NCBI GenBank assembly: GCA_037045145.1
Contig: JBAOIA010000011.1
Coordinates: 1,922,001 to 1,986,000, forward strand
Source: Bacteroidia bacterium
Lineage (GTDB): Bacteria; Bacteroidota; Bacteroidia; AKYH767-A; OLB10
Length of the DNA stretch: 64,000 nt
Direction of reading: 5' to 3'
This document shows, in pieces, positions 9,677-19,398 of this stretch (the first letter of the stretch is position 1; each line of letters begins with the position of its first letter). Both the position numbers and the translations under genes were made by a program. The notes under the pieces were generated by a model that had not been told where the DNA came from, made no database searches, and saw nothing but the letters and a program-made list of their open reading frames with translations.

Positions 9677-10814
9677 TTTGACAGTATTGTTTTATTGCGG
9701 ACATAAATCCTTTGGCACTTCTTTCTGCAGTTACATTGGCTTCAATAAACTCATTGGCTTCAACTCCCATTTTTTGAAGTAAAGCTTCATCGTTTAATAG
9801 TTCGTTAATTCGAATGGCAGCATCATGATGAAATCCAAAATCCAAAATTACACCATTCTTAGTATCAAAAATTAAATCGCGTGCAGCACCTGCATTAGGT
9901 GAAACAATACAAGGAAGCCCCGAAGCCATTGCCTCATTCAATACCAATCCCCAAATATCGCATCCGGTTTGAAACAGAAAACAATCTGTCTGTTCCAGAT
10001 AGGGTGGAAGGTCAGACTTTTGCTTAAAACCTTCAAATATGATAGTGTTCTCTAATTCCAATTCCTTAGTCAAGGTTTTTAAACTGTCAGCAGCAGGACC
10101 ATCACCAATTATACGAAGAGAAAAGTCATTTCTGAGCTTCTGCAATTCATTGATGGTTTTTATTAGATCATCTATTTTTTTACCGGGAGTTAAATAACCC
10201 AGATAAAGTAATTGTTTGATTTGGTTAGTCTTTCTATTTATTCTTTTCTTAGCTATTTCATTAAAAAAATGAGTGTCAACAGTATTAATTGCTATATGTA
10301 TTTTTTTCTCAGGTGCGCCAAGATAGCTAAGATATTCTTTAGCTTTTGTTCCATAAGCAATAAATCCTTTAGCTCTCCGAACTAAAATCATTCTTAATAT
10401 TTTTCTTAATGTTGAGTCTTTCCGGCCTTTAAAGTTAACAGAACCTGACCAGATAAAATAATTTATATTCAGAAAGAAGGAATAGAACCAGAGTTTAATA
10501 GTTGCCGGGCTATAGCCAATCACAAAAGTAATGTCAGGCTTATATTCACGATGTAACTTTAATAATCCGGGATAGGTAAACATAGTGTTTTCAGTAGATC
10601 CAAATGTAAACTTAGTTGATTTCAGTATTGTATAATCGAATTTCATTTTGCTGAAATCAAGTTTCGATTTCCTGCGTTTATACCCATCTGCACCAAATGC
10701 AACTTTAAACTGAATATTTTCTTTTTGCAACAATAGATTCAATGCATTGAACATTGCAATCCTATAATCCTGTGGGACATTGGTAACTATAAGAACTTTT
10801 TTTACTTCACGCAT
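9669..10814 (-). CDS. Glycosyltransferase, GT4 family
   Basis: The 381-residue GT-B protein begins with KKVLIVTNVPQDYRIAMFNAL and has an acceptor-side N-terminal domain. The C-terminal donor domain shows LYLGYLTPGKKIDDLI, IIGDGPA and the E-x7-E type segment LNEAMASGLPCIVSPNAGAA. It transfers one sugar of the repeat unit; donor and acceptor are unknown. It overlaps asnB by 8 bases, part of the tightly packed distal operon. Confidence 0.88.
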   Translation of the reverse strand: MREVKKVLIVTNVPQDYRIAMFNALNLLLQKENIQFKVAFGADGYKRRKSKLDFSKMKFDYTILKSTKFTFGSTENTMFTYPGLLKLHREYKPDITFVIGYSPATIKLWFYSFFLNINYFIWSGSVNFKGRKDSTLRKILRMILVRRAKGFIAYGTKAKEYLSYLGAPEKKIHIAINTVDTHFFNEIAKKRINRKTNQIKQLLYLGYLTPGKKIDDLIKTINELQKLRNDFSLRIIGDGPAADSLKTLTKELELENTIIFEGFKQKSDLPPYLEQTDCFLFQTGCDIWGLVLNEAMASGLPCIVSPNAGAARDLIFDTKNGVILDFGFHHDAAIRINELLNDEALLQKMGVEANEFIEANVTAERSAKGFMSAIKQYCQNA

Positions 10815-12702
10815 GCATCCATTTTTTAAACCATGAAATTAAAAAGTATGCTGTCCATAAATCATTAACTGATTTTTCACTGCCACCTTTGACGTTATCT
10901 AATATTTGTTTTAAACCTTCCTGATTAAGTAACGGAAAATTTTTACAAAACTCCACATAGTTTGATTCTACATAATCAGTCATTATTTCACTTCCCCATT
11001 TTTTTAGTGGTAAACAGAAGCCCATTTTCTTTCTGTATAGTACATCTTTTGATAAAATAGACTCGAGTGATTTTTTCAGAATGTACTTCGGCTCATTGTT
11101 TTTAACTTTCATACTACCGGGAATTGATAGTGCGAAATTGACAAATTCGTAATCAAGAAATGGTGAACGAAGTTCAATAGAATGTGCCATACCTAGCTTA
11201 TCACCACGATAGAGATACCAGTGTGGGTCAGTAAACTTAAAACCCATAAAGCACATCCAGTCAATATGATCGTGAAATGGTTTTTTAATAGCGTTATATT
11301 CTTTCTTAAATGCATCAATCACAGAATAGGAATTAAGATTTTGATGCCTATTACGAAATTCAGGATGTAGGTATTTGTTTTTAACGGATTCTTTAAAACT
11401 TCTTGCACTGCTCCAGTAAAATTCCTGATTCTGTGCTGCGCGACTTAACATTTCATTTAATGGAGAGTTGGAATTTATCAGCGAATAAGTTCCGGAAATA
11501 AATTTTTTCAGACCTGTTGGCAGCTTACTGAATTTGTCAAAAGTTTTGTAGTTGTGAATATATTTTAAATGATTACGATAGCCTGCAAAAATTTCATCGC
11601 TTCCATCACCTGTTAGTACAACAATAGTACCTTCCTGTCTTGCCTTTTGCGATATGAAATATATAGGAACACAAGTCGGATCTGCTAATGGCTCATCAAA
11701 TATATCTACAATCTTTGGTAGAAAATTTTTAAATTCATCAGGGTTTACAGTCTTTTCAAAGTGTTGTGTTCCGAATTCCTGCGATACTTTTCTTGCATGT
11801 TCAAGTTCGTCAAAATCGGGCTGATCTTCAAATCCGATAGAGTAGGTTTTAATGGGCTGATTTGTCATTTTAGACATCATGGCTACTAATGCACTTGAGT
11901 CAACACCACCGCTTAAAAAGGCTCCAACATGAACATTGGCAACCATTCTATACTGAACCGATTTTCGCAAACGTTCAAGAGTTTGCTCTTTTAATTCTTC
12001 TTCCGAAAGGTTTCTATAATCACTATATTCAATATTCCAATATGATTGGTATTTGAAATGTCCTGTCCTTTCAATTATCATACTATGTGCAGGATGAAAC
12101 TTTTTAATGTTTCTGAACATAGTCATTGGTGGAGCCAATACATTAAATGTTAAGAAGTGATAGAATGCTTCTTCATCTAATTCTGTTTTGATAAAGGGTA
12201 GTTTTAACAATGCTTTTACCTCTGAAGAAAAGGCAAATACACCATTTTGAAAAGAATAGTATAATGGTTTTTTTCCAGAACGGTCTCTTGCTAAAAATAG
12301 TTGTTCCTTCTTTGGGTCCCAAATAGCAAAGGCAAACATTCCATTCAGATATTGAAGGCAGTTTTCTCCAAAAGTTTCATAGAGCCCAAGTATTACTTCT
12401 GTATCGCTGTCCGATTTAAATTTATAATCAGGTAAATACTTTTTTAACTCCGCATAATTATAAATTTCACCATTGAAAACAATTTCATAGCCGGCATCAT
12501 TTCGCATTGGCTGGTGACCTGCTTTTGAAAGATCAATAATGCTAAGTCGCCTGTGACCAAAAAATAATCGTTGATTGATTTCAGAAATTCCGCTATCATC
12601 TGGGCCACGATGACTGATAGTGTCATTCATCAAACTTATAAGTGCGTTCTCGTCACCGATATTGACTTTATTAAAATTGAAAATTCCGTTAATACCGCAC
12701 AT
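10807..12702 (-). CDS. asnB: Asparagine synthetase (glutamine-hydrolysing), cluster copy
   Basis: The 631-residue protein begins MCGINGIFNF, so Cys2 is the N-terminal glutaminase nucleophile. The HRGPDDSG and NGEIYN glutaminase motifs follow. The synthetase domain has the PP-loop SGGVDSSALVAMM. Homologues inside polysaccharide clusters often amidate a uronic acid or other carboxylated sugar instead of making free asparagine. Given the surrounding genes that is a plausible role here, but it is inference. A second, different asnB begins at 62232. Confidence 0.93.
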   Translation of the reverse strand: MCGINGIFNFNKVNIGDENALISLMNDTISHRGPDDSGISEINQRLFFGHRRLSIIDLSKAGHQPMRNDAGYEIVFNGEIYNYAELKKYLPDYKFKSDSDTEVILGLYETFGENCLQYLNGMFAFAIWDPKKEQLFLARDRSGKKPLYYSFQNGVFAFSSEVKALLKLPFIKTELDEEAFYHFLTFNVLAPPMTMFRNIKKFHPAHSMIIERTGHFKYQSYWNIEYSDYRNLSEEELKEQTLERLRKSVQYRMVANVHVGAFLSGGVDSSALVAMMSKMTNQPIKTYSIGFEDQPDFDELEHARKVSQEFGTQHFEKTVNPDEFKNFLPKIVDIFDEPLADPTCVPIYFISQKARQEGTIVVLTGDGSDEIFAGYRNHLKYIHNYKTFDKFSKLPTGLKKFISGTYSLINSNSPLNEMLSRAAQNQEFYWSSARSFKESVKNKYLHPEFRNRHQNLNSYSVIDAFKKEYNAIKKPFHDHIDWMCFMGFKFTDPHWYLYRGDKLGMAHSIELRSPFLDYEFVNFALSIPGSMKVKNNEPKYILKKSLESILSKDVLYRKKMGFCLPLKKWGSEIMTDYVESNYVEFCKNFPLLNQEGLKQILDNVKGGSEKSVNDLWTAYFLISWFKKWMHA

Positions 12703-13713
12703 TTACTTTCCTATTAAACTTGCTACTGTTTGTTGCCATGTTGAATTGAAATAATTCATGTCAAACTGTTTTACATAGTCGTAACCAACATGAATATATT
12801 TATTTCTATTTTTTAAAACTGTCTCAACATTTTCTTTTATAGCTTCATTTGTTGTTATTATCTGTTTTGACTTTGTAAGAAGTTCGCCCATGCCACCTGT
12901 GCCTGAACCAACAACCGGAGTATTACATAATAGTGCTTCATGGGCAACTCTATTCCATCCTTCCATTAGCTTTGACATTAACACAACAACCTCTGATGCA
13001 TGCAACAAGGTTATAAACTCTTTTCTGCTCAGAGAAAGAAAACGCACGGGGAGGTCTGAAGCCATATTTTGTGCCTCGGTCATTATTAATTCAACATCCA
13101 GGCCTTTCAGTGCATCATAAGCTTCATAAACTCCTTTTTGCTTATGCGCATTTCCTATATAAACTATTGGTCTATCAGGTATGGAATATTTTTTTCTGAA
13201 TTCTACAACATCATTCTGCTCTATTTTATAGTCTTCAGGGACAAAGGAATTGTATATAACCTTCACATTCTTGCATCCGTGTTCTTCAAGAAAAATTTTC
13301 CAATATTCAGATACCGTTATGACTAAATCCATTTTACGAAGTTTTCTGAATAATTCAACAAAGAATACCTTATGCCCATAAGATTGTCCGCTGTTGATTT
13401 TATCAATGTGGTGAATCAATGCAATATTTTTTGAGTTTTTATTGATTGCACCAACAACAACAGGGTAATTCTCCTTTACAGTTACATCAGCTTGTGGAGT
13501 GTTTAAGCGATGTCGTAGATAATATTTTAATACATTATGATGGTCTTGTTTAATAGCACTTTCATCAATAGTAACATCAAATTTCATTGCTAAGGCAATG
13601 GCAGCCTGAAAATTATAAACATTACCACCTTTGATGATAGAAGTTATCTTCTTTTGTTTGAAAGATTCTAATACAATAGGCGATTTTGTTTGCCAAACAA
13701 CTTTAGCGGACAT
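12703..13713 (-). CDS. Glycosyltransferase, GT4 family
   Basis: The 336-residue GT-B protein has a donor domain with PIVYIGNAHKQKGVYEAYDAL and EGWNRVAHEALLCNTPVVGS, including the E-x7-E catalytic region. The N-terminal half contains IALIHHIDKINSGQSYGHK, typical of acceptor domains. It stops one base before the asnB ATG. A TAAATTTG box upstream at 13752-13759 suggests it opens its own transcription unit. Confidence 0.85.
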   Translation of the reverse strand: MSAKVVWQTKSPIVLESFKQKKITSIIKGGNVYNFQAAIALAMKFDVTIDESAIKQDHHNVLKYYLRHRLNTPQADVTVKENYPVVVGAINKNSKNIALIHHIDKINSGQSYGHKVFFVELFRKLRKMDLVITVSEYWKIFLEEHGCKNVKVIYNSFVPEDYKIEQNDVVEFRKKYSIPDRPIVYIGNAHKQKGVYEAYDALKGLDVELIMTEAQNMASDLPVRFLSLSRKEFITLLHASEVVVLMSKLMEGWNRVAHEALLCNTPVVGSGTGGMGELLTKSKQIITTNEAIKENVETVLKNRNKYIHVGYDYVKQFDMNYFNSTWQQTVASLIGK

Positions 13714-13751
13714 TAAGAAAATTGAAAATTTTAAAGCGATTAATCAGAGTG

Positions 13752-13759
13752 CAAATTTA
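13752..13759 (-). promoter_or_regulatory. Internal -7 box (TAAATTTG) in the polysaccharide cluster
   Basis: This is an exact TAnnTTTG match on the minus strand, in a 110-base gap that is wide for this cluster and 39 bases before the GT4 start at 13713. No clear -33 TTTG is seen. It would let the distal eight genes be transcribed separately. Confidence 0.5.
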
Positions 13760-13823
13760 CGCTTTTTATAGATTCAATTTGTTTACATAATGTATTGATA
13801 ATAAGTATTGTATATTCTGTAGC

Positions 13824-14795
13824 TTAATTTAGATGCAGACTTGAAGTCATAGGTAAAAAATGGGGCAAAAATTGCCTTCCATAACTGCGCAACATTGCTT
13901 CCGATTCAAACCTTTCAGTTATTATTGACGGAGTTTGTATTATTGAAGAAGGAACTTCAAATTCGAATAAGTTTAATTTGTTTAAAATCTTAACTCCTCT
14001 TTTAGAAGAAATAGTACTTAAAAATGGAACAAGCAATCCAGAATGATTGACTTTAAAATTATTGCTTCTTGCTTTTAATCTAATATTTTTTGCAATTGAA
14101 TAGGTTTTGGATTCCGGAAATGAAATCTCACCAAAAAGTTTATTCGTAGTAAACTGAAGGTGTAGTTCATGAAATAAACTATCAAACCATTCGATTAGTT
14201 CATTGTCCGTTGGAGTCTTATTGAACCAGTCTTTTCTCCATTCAATCACTTTTTGTACTAACAGAAATAAATTACCCGATGAAATATTTAGAAATTCAAG
14301 ATCATAAATCAATGCCTTCCCATGCAGGAGCAAATCGCGTACTCTTAAAATTTTATATTTTTTTTGAATAAAGAGTTGCATATACATTTTAAGAAGAAAC
14401 TCTAAGGCAGTTTGCTTTTTTAAAATTTCAATTTCTGTTGTATTTAAATTCGCAGCGGTTCTAATATCTTTTCCGTGAACCAGATTGTAATTGTGAAAGA
14501 ATGAAAATTTTTCGGCTTTTTTAAAACCTGATTCAGAGCAGGCATAGGGTTGATGCAGGAATAAATATTTTTCTTGTCCGGACATATTAACTCTGAAATT
14601 ATCAGCTAACATGCAATTATCTTTGACAATAATTAACATATCAATATCAGAGATTCCTGGATTTCCAACATGCCCTATTGTATAAATAGAAATCACATTG
14701 GTGTTGGAAGTTAGTTTAGAAATGAGTTTGTCGGTTACTTCGTTATAAATTTCACGCGATACAAATTGTGGTTTGTCAATCAGTTTGTACTTCAT
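13824..14795 (-). CDS. Nucleotidyltransferase-fold protein of unknown role (copy B)
   Basis: I do not recognise a named family for this 323-residue protein. An early segment, IYTIGHVGNPGISDIDML, matches the pol-beta nucleotidyltransferase pattern, with Asp pair D50/D52. The usual G-S before the loop is G41-H42 here. The remainder looks alpha-helical. It overlaps copy A (14776-15801) by 20 bases, and the two share the same general plan: a DxD core followed by an F/LHG-type segment and a long helical C-terminus. No antitoxin-sized partner is present, so a toxin-antitoxin system is unlikely. Adenylylation or phosphate transfer onto the polymer or its carrier is possible. Confidence 0.6.
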   Translation of the reverse strand: MKYKLIDKPQFVSREIYNEVTDKLISKLTSNTNVISIYTIGHVGNPGISDIDMLIIVKDNCMLADNFRVNMSGQEKYLFLHQPYACSESGFKKAEKFSFFHNYNLVHGKDIRTAANLNTTEIEILKKQTALEFLLKMYMQLFIQKKYKILRVRDLLLHGKALIYDLEFLNISSGNLFLLVQKVIEWRKDWFNKTPTDNELIEWFDSLFHELHLQFTTNKLFGEISFPESKTYSIAKNIRLKARSNNFKVNHSGLLVPFLSTISSKRGVKILNKLNLFEFEVPSSIIQTPSIITERFESEAMLRSYGRQFLPHFLPMTSSLHLN

Positions 14796-15801
14796 GATTT
14801 GCTTTAGTTAAAAGTGTTTGAATAAAGGTGGTCATTAACGGCCTCATATCAAGTAGCTTTTTCTTGAGAGGGGTCGGGATTTTACCTGAAGCTTTCTTTT
14901 TAAAAAAATGGTTTAATGCAAATGAATTCAGCGAAAGAATAATTTTATACAACATTGGTGGCTGATAAACCCAGTTTGCTCTGATTTCTGAAACCTGATT
15001 CATTATTTCATATTCCTCTTGACGTAAAGCACCCTTAAGCAAATTAAAACTATCTTTTTTGAATACTCCTTCCGGGCTTTTTAGCTGCATGTAAACAGAT
15101 GGTAAAAGCATGAATCCGCTCAATAAACTTTTAACTTCGTAATAGTTTAAATTTTGCTCAATTCTATCTATATTACTTAACAAATGCTTGCAATAAGATT
15201 TAAATAATTGCAATTTGATAACATTTGTTTGATTCCGGAAATGAATTTGAAATCTATTATTACCCATTAAACATTTTGCATACTCAAACAACGAAGGTGG
15301 AAAATATCTGGTTGGAAAATCTTCAAGTTCTTTTTCAGTGAGAATAAACCATCCGTGATGCTGTAAGGGGTCCATTTTCTGCATTATTCTTTCAGACTTT
15401 TTTAATGTTGTAGCAACATTAATTAAAGATTGCTTTGAATTAAATGTAGAATGATTAAGTATGACTAATGCATCAAAGTCACTATATTGAACCAACTCAT
15501 TTGTGCCTAAACTACCATGTAAAAATACGCCTGTAACATATTTGCTAATTTTTTTATCAAGATAATTCTTCATTGCAATAGCATGATTGTAATTTGCTTG
15601 ATAACTGTTAATTTGAATATTTTTAGAATTGGTTGTCACAGCAATGGCACTTGACTGGTACAATTTTAATATTATACCGGCATTTTTTAAATAAGGTAAT
15701 CGGTGGTGAAGCAAACTCAACAAGGTATCATATTGGTTGAGACAACCATTTTTAAAGTATTTTCTGATCACCTCAAAATTTTTACTATTACCGTTGGTCA
15801 T
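14776..15801 (-). CDS. Nucleotidyltransferase-fold protein of unknown role (copy A)
   Basis: The 341-residue protein has a canonical pol-beta-type core: GVFLHGSLGTNELVQYSDFD with G96-S97 and acidic pair D108/D110. A helical C-terminal half of about 200 residues follows. It starts 8 bases after the methyltransferase stop and overlaps copy B by 20 bases. Such folds transfer a nucleoside monophosphate or related group. Its placement inside a glycan cluster beside a methyltransferase and tagD suggests modification of a glycan intermediate, but no substrate can be read. Confidence 0.65.
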   Translation of the reverse strand: MTNGNSKNFEVIRKYFKNGCLNQYDTLLSLLHHRLPYLKNAGIILKLYQSSAIAVTTNSKNIQINSYQANYNHAIAMKNYLDKKISKYVTGVFLHGSLGTNELVQYSDFDALVILNHSTFNSKQSLINVATTLKKSERIMQKMDPLQHHGWFILTEKELEDFPTRYFPPSLFEYAKCLMGNNRFQIHFRNQTNVIKLQLFKSYCKHLLSNIDRIEQNLNYYEVKSLLSGFMLLPSVYMQLKSPEGVFKKDSFNLLKGALRQEEYEIMNQVSEIRANWVYQPPMLYKIILSLNSFALNHFFKKKASGKIPTPLKKKLLDMRPLMTTFIQTLLTKANHEVQTD

Positions 15802-15809
15802 TCTATTAA

Positions 15810-16958
15810 CTAGAGTTTTTTGGATACAACAATAATAGCTTGCGGCCCAAGTTTGTTTGACAGTCGAACAATTGTTTTAAGTAAAATATTATCAATAATT
15901 AAAACCGATTTCATCACAAGCTTACTTTTTTGCCATGACTTATAGAAACGATTTATTATTGCTTCAAAAACAACTCTGAAAACGGAATTATAAGGTACAA
16001 TTGAAATAATTTGATGATTTGCCTCCTTTAATGCTGCAAGTGATTCCTTCAGATTAATTTTGTTATCATGATCGCTATGGTCATAGGTTCTAAAAACTTT
16101 TCGAACGATTGCACTTTGTTTCTCTGAAAATTGCCTTGAAGTATAAACCGGTTCATGATAGGAAAAAATGGCACCTTGCAATAATTTTTTATTAACCTCC
16201 GTAACTGCCTCTGCCGGACGTGGCAAATGATGTAACATGCCAAAACTAATTGCCCCATTAAATGAATTATTCTTTATCGGAATATTTAATGCACTTGCCT
16301 GTATGAAATCAGACTCAGGGATTGCCATTTTAGCAACCATTAATCTTTTAAAAGAAATATCTGTACCAATGTAATTGTAGTTAAATTTTACGGGATTAAA
16401 CATTCTTGCAACTGTTCTGGCATTTCCACATCCAATTTCAAATATCCATTGCCCTTTACAGTTTGTCTCAAAGTGATTTATCATTTCTTCCTTTCTGGGA
16501 ATAAATATCCGCCACAAGTTTTCACGTTGGATAGAGTTTAACATTTTAGCTCTTAGTTCAGGAGTGTCAACAGCAGCATCATAATATTTCATTTCCTCAC
16601 GATTCCAGTTTCCATCCGCTGAAAGGTTTTTACTTTCAATTTTTGAAAAAGTTTGTTCAATTGCTTGTTTGAACTCATCTGGCAAACGATTTCCAACTTC
16701 CTGGTAAATTGATTTTATATGATTCAAGTCCTGATCTGTGTCATTTAGCAGGATTGGAATAAATTCATGAATGAAGTAAATATTTTTTTTATCTGCTGTG
16801 TATAGTAATCCTGTTTTAACATCGTCAAGAGGTTGAAGTGATGTGTTATCAGGGTTTGATAAAATCTGTTGATTACGATTTATTTCAAGAGCAAATAACA
16901 GCAGTGGTTGCAAGTGAGTGTTTGGACAAATTAATTTATCGAGTATCCTAGTATGCAT
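15810..16958 (-). CDS. SAM-dependent methyltransferase with N-terminal Trm112-like segment
   Basis: The 382-residue protein starts ILDKLICPNTHLQPLLL, like the short Trm112-type domain found before many cluster methyltransferases, but with only one of the usual Cys residues. The class I SAM site is WIFEIGCGNAR at 171-181, with YIGTDIS as the acidic-loop strand and SFGMLHHLPRP later. It probably O-methylates a sugar or caps the chain. It sits between a GT2 gene and two nucleotidyltransferase-fold genes. Confidence 0.8.
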   Translation of the reverse strand: MHTRILDKLICPNTHLQPLLLFALEINRNQQILSNPDNTSLQPLDDVKTGLLYTADKKNIYFIHEFIPILLNDTDQDLNHIKSIYQEVGNRLPDEFKQAIEQTFSKIESKNLSADGNWNREEMKYYDAAVDTPELRAKMLNSIQRENLWRIFIPRKEEMINHFETNCKGQWIFEIGCGNARTVARMFNPVKFNYNYIGTDISFKRLMVAKMAIPESDFIQASALNIPIKNNSFNGAISFGMLHHLPRPAEAVTEVNKKLLQGAIFSYHEPVYTSRQFSEKQSAIVRKVFRTYDHSDHDNKINLKESLAALKEANHQIISIVPYNSVFRVVFEAIINRFYKSWQKSKLVMKSVLIIDNILLKTIVRLSNKLGPQAIIVVSKKL

Positions 16959-16974
16959 TTCAGAACTTTATTAC

Positions 16975-17922
16975 TTAATTGTTTTTTGAAGTGTTATTAA
17001 TAATTTCTCTTTTTTGTTGTTTTTCTTTAATAGTTTGTTTGATTGTTGAAAAAGGTAAACGACCGGTAGAAAAACTGTCTTTTATTATATGCGAGGAATA
17101 TTTAAGGAATTTTATAGGTTCAAGCTTCTTGGCTGCAATAAGCAAGAGTTTAATATTTGTACTTGCTATCGCATCTAGTAAATTTTTTCTTACAGTATTA
17201 TTCTTAAAATAGGAAAACATTAAGTTGTAAGCTTTAATTTTGTCTTCTAATTTTTTAAAACTATTTAACCCACTGTAAACACCAGCATTGTTAATTCTGT
17301 AGCTTGCTGTTACACTATTTTCAAAATGCACTTTACCTTTTTCGCTTAATAGGGCTTTTAAAAACATATCTGTATTTGGAAGTACTTTAAACTCGTCCGG
17401 AAAAACATTAGGCAGCATGTTTTTTCGGAATAGCGTTGTTACCGTTGGAGGTGTAATTTTGGCAACATATGATTCATGAGTAAATGTATCATTATAGTAA
17501 ATTTGTGTAAATGGTTTAATTTGCTTTCCGTTAGCATCTACACTTCTGACGTTCGTAAAACAAAACGAATAGTCTTTATGACTGTCGAGAAATGAGACTT
17601 GTTTTTGCAATTTTGAATTATCTGTCCAAAAATCATCACCATCGCAAATTGCTATAAAATCGCCATCGCAGGAATAAATATTTTGGAGAAAATTATTTAC
17701 ACTGCCAATATTTTTATCATTAAATATCAGTCTGATTTTATTTCCAAATTGTTTTTGATATTGCTCACAGATGGCTCGTGTATTGTCTGTGCTTCCGTCA
17801 TCTCCGATTACAAGTTCAAATTCAAATGAAGTTTGTTGACTCATGATACTTTCTATTGCTTGCGCAATAAACTTTTCATGATTGAAAGTGATCATTGAAA
17901 CACTGGCTTTAAGGTTACCCAT
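16975..17922 (-). CDS. Glycosyltransferase, GT2 family
   Basis: This GT-A enzyme has 315 residues from the chosen start. It shows SVSMITFNHEKFIAQAIES, the nucleotide-binding IGDDGSTDNT and the metal-binding CDGDDFW (DxD). I chose the ATG at 17922 because the protein then begins MGNLKASVSMITFNHEKF and leaves a 7-base gap to tagD. The longer ATG at 17949 would overlap tagD by 20 bases and add nine unconserved residues. Donor and linkage are unknown. Confidence 0.85.
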   Translation of the reverse strand: MGNLKASVSMITFNHEKFIAQAIESIMSQQTSFEFELVIGDDGSTDNTRAICEQYQKQFGNKIRLIFNDKNIGSVNNFLQNIYSCDGDFIAICDGDDFWTDNSKLQKQVSFLDSHKDYSFCFTNVRSVDANGKQIKPFTQIYYNDTFTHESYVAKITPPTVTTLFRKNMLPNVFPDEFKVLPNTDMFLKALLSEKGKVHFENSVTASYRINNAGVYSGLNSFKKLEDKIKAYNLMFSYFKNNTVRKNLLDAIASTNIKLLLIAAKKLEPIKFLKYSSHIIKDSFSTGRLPFSTIKQTIKEKQQKREIINNTSKNN

Positions 17923-17929
17923 ACACAAG

Positions 17930-18322
17930 TCAGCTTTTATTAGTTTCAATTCCTTTCAAAATGGTACTAGATATTCCGGGTGTTCTTGGCAAATAAATCA
18001 CTTTACATAAAGGCATTAAGTAATCAAATTTACCATTCCAGTCGTCACCCATAACAAGTGTATTTACATGGTGTGTTTTAATGTCATTTTCTTTTTGCTC
18101 CCAATTATTTTCAGGAATTACAAGTGAAACAAACTTGATACATTCGAGATTTTGTTTTCGTAAATTATATGATTGACGACTGATTTTATTCTTCTGCAAA
18201 TTAAATTCGTCTGTAGATAAAACAACAATTAACTTGTCGCCATATCCAGCGGCTCGTTTAAGAAGTTCAAGGTGACCGAAATGAAACAGGTCGAAAGTTC
18301 CGTATGTGATTACTGTGGTCAT
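17930..18322 (-). CDS. tagD: Glycerol-3-phosphate cytidylyltransferase (TagD-like)
   Basis: The enzyme makes CDP-glycerol from CTP and glycerol-3-phosphate. The 130-residue length fits TagD. The nucleotide-binding H14-F-G-H17 and the C-terminal RTPGISST at 113-120 are both intact. gpsA lies 5 bases upstream and two CDP-glycerol-using transferases precede that, so substrate supply, activation and use are encoded together. This is a teichoic-acid-type module in a Gram-negative setting. Confidence 0.9.
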   Translation of the reverse strand: MTTVITYGTFDLFHFGHLELLKRAAGYGDKLIVVLSTDEFNLQKNKISRQSYNLRKQNLECIKFVSLVIPENNWEQKENDIKTHHVNTLVMGDDWNGKFDYLMPLCKVIYLPRTPGISSTILKGIETNKS

Positions 18323-18327
18323 TGTAT

Positions 18328-19278
18328 TTAGGTGTAAATTACGGTATTAACAAAATCTTTCACATTGATTTTGTTGTTAAACAAATCCTGAAGCAATATA
18401 ATGTATTTTAATTCGCTTAGTTGTTGCTTATCGAACATTTTTATAAAATGATCAATCGCTTTTACGCCTTCTAAAACAACAGGATTTCCGGGATTTTTGC
18501 CAAAGAATCCTTTACCAATCAATAAGCCTAATGTTCTGTTTCGACTCAAGTCATTTAATGCAGTTAATCCAAAGTCGCCAATGCCTGCATAATTGAAAAG
18601 AGTATCAAAAGGAACAGCTAGTGATTCAATAATTTTTTTTATTTCATTTAACGATTTTGTAAAAACCAGGAATCGGACATTTGGTGAGTTGTAATAAGCA
18701 TCAACTATTCCAATAATAATGGCATAAATATTTTTAAGAATACTTAGAAATTCTACACCCCTGATATTATTTGAATAATCAAAAACTGCAAGATCATCTC
18801 TAAAAAGACTTTTAATATTTTCATAGCTATCCTTGTCAGCAGTTGCAATAGTAAAAGCTGTGGGTATTTCAAAAATCAATTCATTTGCAAAAGAAGGTCC
18901 TTTTAAAGAGGCTATCTTGTTTGGAAGAATTTCATTTAAAAGATCGGGTATTAGCTTGTTGTTTGAGCCAAATCCTTTAGCTCCGTTAATAACAGTGCAA
19001 TTTTTGTTTAGATTTAAAGTGTTTATAAAATCAGAAATGGTATGTGAGGGTATGCATAGAAAAAGAAAATCCGCATCATTAACTGCCTCAATATCATCTG
19101 TAGCTTTTATTTTCTTACTTAAAACTTTATTAGGGAAGTAAGTTTTGTTCTTACGAAAAGTGTTTATCTCATAAATTACCTGCTTATTTCTGGTGTGAAT
19201 AGTTATTTGATTATCCTTTTTCAAGGCATTGGCTAAAGAAGTTCCAAATGCTCCTCCACCAGCTATGGTAATGTTCAT
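18328..19278 (-). CDS. gpsA: Glycerol-3-phosphate dehydrogenase, cluster copy
   Basis: The 316-residue protein reduces dihydroxyacetone phosphate to sn-glycerol-3-phosphate. The Rossmann motif is GGGAFGTSLA at 7-16. INGAKGF, LKGPSFA and the C-terminal DLSRNRTLG match the GpsA substrate region. Being next to tagD, it probably feeds CDP-glycerol synthesis instead of general lipid synthesis, for which another copy may exist elsewhere. A TATCTTTG box at 19310-19317 precedes it in a 120-base gap. Confidence 0.88.
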   Translation of the reverse strand: MNITIAGGGAFGTSLANALKKDNQITIHTRNKQVIYEINTFRKNKTYFPNKVLSKKIKATDDIEAVNDADFLFLCIPSHTISDFINTLNLNKNCTVINGAKGFGSNNKLIPDLLNEILPNKIASLKGPSFANELIFEIPTAFTIATADKDSYENIKSLFRDDLAVFDYSNNIRGVEFLSILKNIYAIIIGIVDAYYNSPNVRFLVFTKSLNEIKKIIESLAVPFDTLFNYAGIGDFGLTALNDLSRNRTLGLLIGKGFFGKNPGNPVVLEGVKAIDHFIKMFDKQQLSELKYIILLQDLFNNKINVKDFVNTVIYT

Positions 19279-19309
19279 TGAGAATAAAGAGTATTTATAT
19301 TTTATTGGC

Positions 19310-19317
19310 CAAAGATA
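19310..19317 (-). promoter_or_regulatory. Internal -7 box (TATCTTTG) before gpsA-tagD
   Basis: This is an exact TAnnTTTG match on the minus strand, 31 bases before the gpsA ATG. It probably starts a separate unit, gpsA to the second nucleotidyltransferase-fold gene. Confidence 0.5.
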
Positions 19318-19398
19318 GTAAAAAGCCTCTTGAAAAATGTTGCTTTGGTATTGAAAATGATGAAAAGAAAGTACTATTGATTTCCTGCTTTTGGCGGA

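Noticed and set aside
13824..15801. MNT/HEPN-type toxin-antitoxin pair
   Set aside because: Both proteins have a nucleotidyltransferase core, both exceed 320 residues, and no HEPN partner is visible.
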